Shown: in pieces, positions 63,072-64,000 of the stretch | Layout of the letters: each line of letters begins with the position of its first letter | Numbering within the stretch: position 1 is the first letter of the stretch | From: Streptomyces specialis | Lineage (GTDB): Bacteria > Actinomycetota > Actinomycetes > Streptomycetales > Streptomycetaceae | Length of the DNA stretch: 64,000 bases | NCBI RefSeq assembly: GCF_001493375.1 | Contig: NZ_LN929763.1 | Coordinates: forward strand, 112,708-176,707 | Direction: 5' to 3' | The notes under the pieces: generated by a model | What the model saw: only the letters and a program-made list of their open reading frames with translations | Database searches by the model: none | Told to the model about the DNA's origin: nothing | Program-made: the position numbers and the translations under genes

Positions 63072-64000
63072 TCAGGCGGTGCCGGTCAACTCCTTCGCCT
63101 GCTGGGTGAGGCAGGAGCAGGCGTCGACGCGTGACACGTAGGGGACGTGGGTGTCCGTGGACAGGTCGGTCAGGAAGGCGTCGAGCGTGTTGGGGTCATG
63201 CAGGACATTGAGGATGCCGGCCGACGAGTGGTTGCACAATTTCAGGTCGCCGAACGGCGACACGGAGAGCCTGCTGATGTGTCGGCCCCGGCGGGCGCCG
63301 TCGACACTCTGGGGAGGGGAGCCGACCAGTATCCCGATCCGGTCACCGGCTGCCGCACGCAGTGAGTCAACGAGTTCGTCGAAGACGCGGTTGGAGAGGC
63401 CGAGGTCTTCTCGGCGGGCGCCTTGGCCGGTCGGGTGGAAGCAGTTGAGCACGATGATGCCGACGCCCAGCTGCTGGGCCACGTCGGCCAGGACGTCGAC
63501 ATGGTCAACGTTCTTCCGCGTCACCACGCAGGTCATGGAGGCCGATAGCCCGGCTTCCACCGTGAGCGCCAGGGCCCGTACGGCTGAGCGCCAGGATGCG
63601 CGCCCGGCCAGTTCGTCGTGCACGGCCGGCACGTGGGAGTGGACTGGGACGCTGATGCGGGTCAGGCCGGCCGTGGTCAGGGCGGACAGTCTGTTCCGGG
63701 TGAGGCCGCGGCCGTTGGTCGTCATCCCGATGCTGTCGCAGTGCTGCCTGAGATGTTCGGTGAGCGGAACGATCTGCGGATACAGCAGTGGTTCTCCGCC
63801 GGAGAGCGTGACGTGGCTGATGGGAATGCGTGCGGCAATGCGGTCAGTAGTGTCCCGGAGCTGTTCGGGGGAGAGGACGAGCCGGTCCTGATGGGGCGAA
63901 CCCGCCGGGCGCCAGGGGTTGTAGCAGAAGACGCAGTCGAGATTGCACGATTCGACGAGCTCCAGCCACAGAGAGATCCCCGGCGTGCCGTGAGGGCTGT
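63072..64000 (-). CDS. Radical SAM enzyme, 5' end outside the window
   Basis: About 309 codons, truncated by the window edge. The radical SAM cluster motif 'CNLDCVFC' (CxxxCxxC) is near the visible N-terminus ('SLWLELVESCNLDCVFCYNP'), followed by 'VTLSGGEPLLYPQIV' and 'SIGMTTNGRGLTRNRL'. A C-terminal region with Cys-containing 'LKLCNHSSAG' and 'DACSCLTQQ' resembles the SPASM-type auxiliary cluster of peptide-modifying enzymes. Such enzymes often mature ribosomally made peptides; the substrate is not visible. Confidence 0.87.
   Translation of the reverse strand, partial: SPHGTPGISLWLELVESCNLDCVFCYNPWRPAGSPHQDRLVLSPEQLRDTTDRIAARIPISHVTLSGGEPLLYPQIVPLTEHLRQHCDSIGMTTNGRGLTRNRLSALTTAGLTRISVPVHSHVPAVHDELAGRASWRSAVRALALTVEAGLSASMTCVVTRKNVDHVDVLADVAQQLGVGIIVLNCFHPTGQGARREDLGLSNRVFDELVDSLRAAAGDRIGILVGSPPQSVDGARRGRHISRLSVSPFGDLKLCNHSSAGILNVLHDPNTLDAFLTDLSTDTHVPYVSRVDACSCLTQQAKELTGTA

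Overview
The window looks like a high-GC actinomycete, almost certainly Streptomyces. It carries DUF397/XRE-DUF5753 pairs, DUF317, DUF2637 and DUF4913 proteins, a WhiB protein, an SCO6880-type conjugation cluster and a pentapeptide-repeat channel-like protein, with GTG starts and many 4-bp ATGA/GTGA gene overlaps.

It is not one natural contiguous molecule. At eight places (about 5976-6194, 14371-14597, 16494-16630, 19777-19861, 21147-21240, 37426-37570, 38580-38687, 40773-40941) there are degraded Illumina Nextera adapters, some with poly-G or poly-C runs. The legible index bases agree with i7 N703 and i5 S503. These mark draft-contig ends joined by a scaffolder and split the window into nine contigs (A-I). 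Two split genes show that contigs C (14598-16493) and D (16631-19776) are in the wrong order: the anti-sigma-type kinase starting in B ends in D, and the pentapeptide protein starting in C ends in E. A caspase-STAND-WD40 gene runs across F, G and H, so that order is right. The joins A-B, E-F and H-I have no gene-level support.

Layout. Contig A holds a two-component system, an AraC regulator divergent from an NAD(P)H oxidoreductase, and a decayed tyrosine recombinase. Contig B holds a GIY-YIG gene between direct repeats, a DUF397/XRE pair, a regulator, an asparaginase, a PPC-domain protein and an aldo/keto reductase homologue. Contigs B/D and C/E hold the split genes, a Nudix-like protein and a TPR protein broken by a 26-bp tandem duplication. 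Contig F begins with a large serine recombinase, then a 14-repeat CRISPR array without cas genes. A leftward mobilisation/replication module follows (Rep-like, DnaC-like, WhiB, DUF2637, MobC, relaxase), then a rightward XRE / ImmA-IrrE / MAB_1171c-type membrane protein / P450 operon. F-H end with an alpha/beta-hydrolase coupled to the caspase-STAND-WD40 protein.

Contig I is a conjugation and defence block. Reading leftward are a NlpC/P60 peptidase, small transfer proteins, SCO6881- and SCO6880-like proteins, a VirB4-like ATPase, a coupling protein, a PP-loop protein, a C5 DNA methyltransferase, DUF4913, HTH and DUF317 proteins. Reading rightward are a beta-class DNA methyltransferase, a dual-OB protein with two DUF488 proteins, a Septu-like ATPase/HNH pair and, at the edge, a radical SAM enzyme.

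Together the genes read as an integrative-conjugative element (serine recombinase, relaxosome, type IV secretion) with a defence island: CRISPR array, methyltransferases, Septu-like pair, caspase-STAND system and the dual-OB/DUF488 trio. Whether F-H and I are one element is inference, because the H-I join is an adapter scar.
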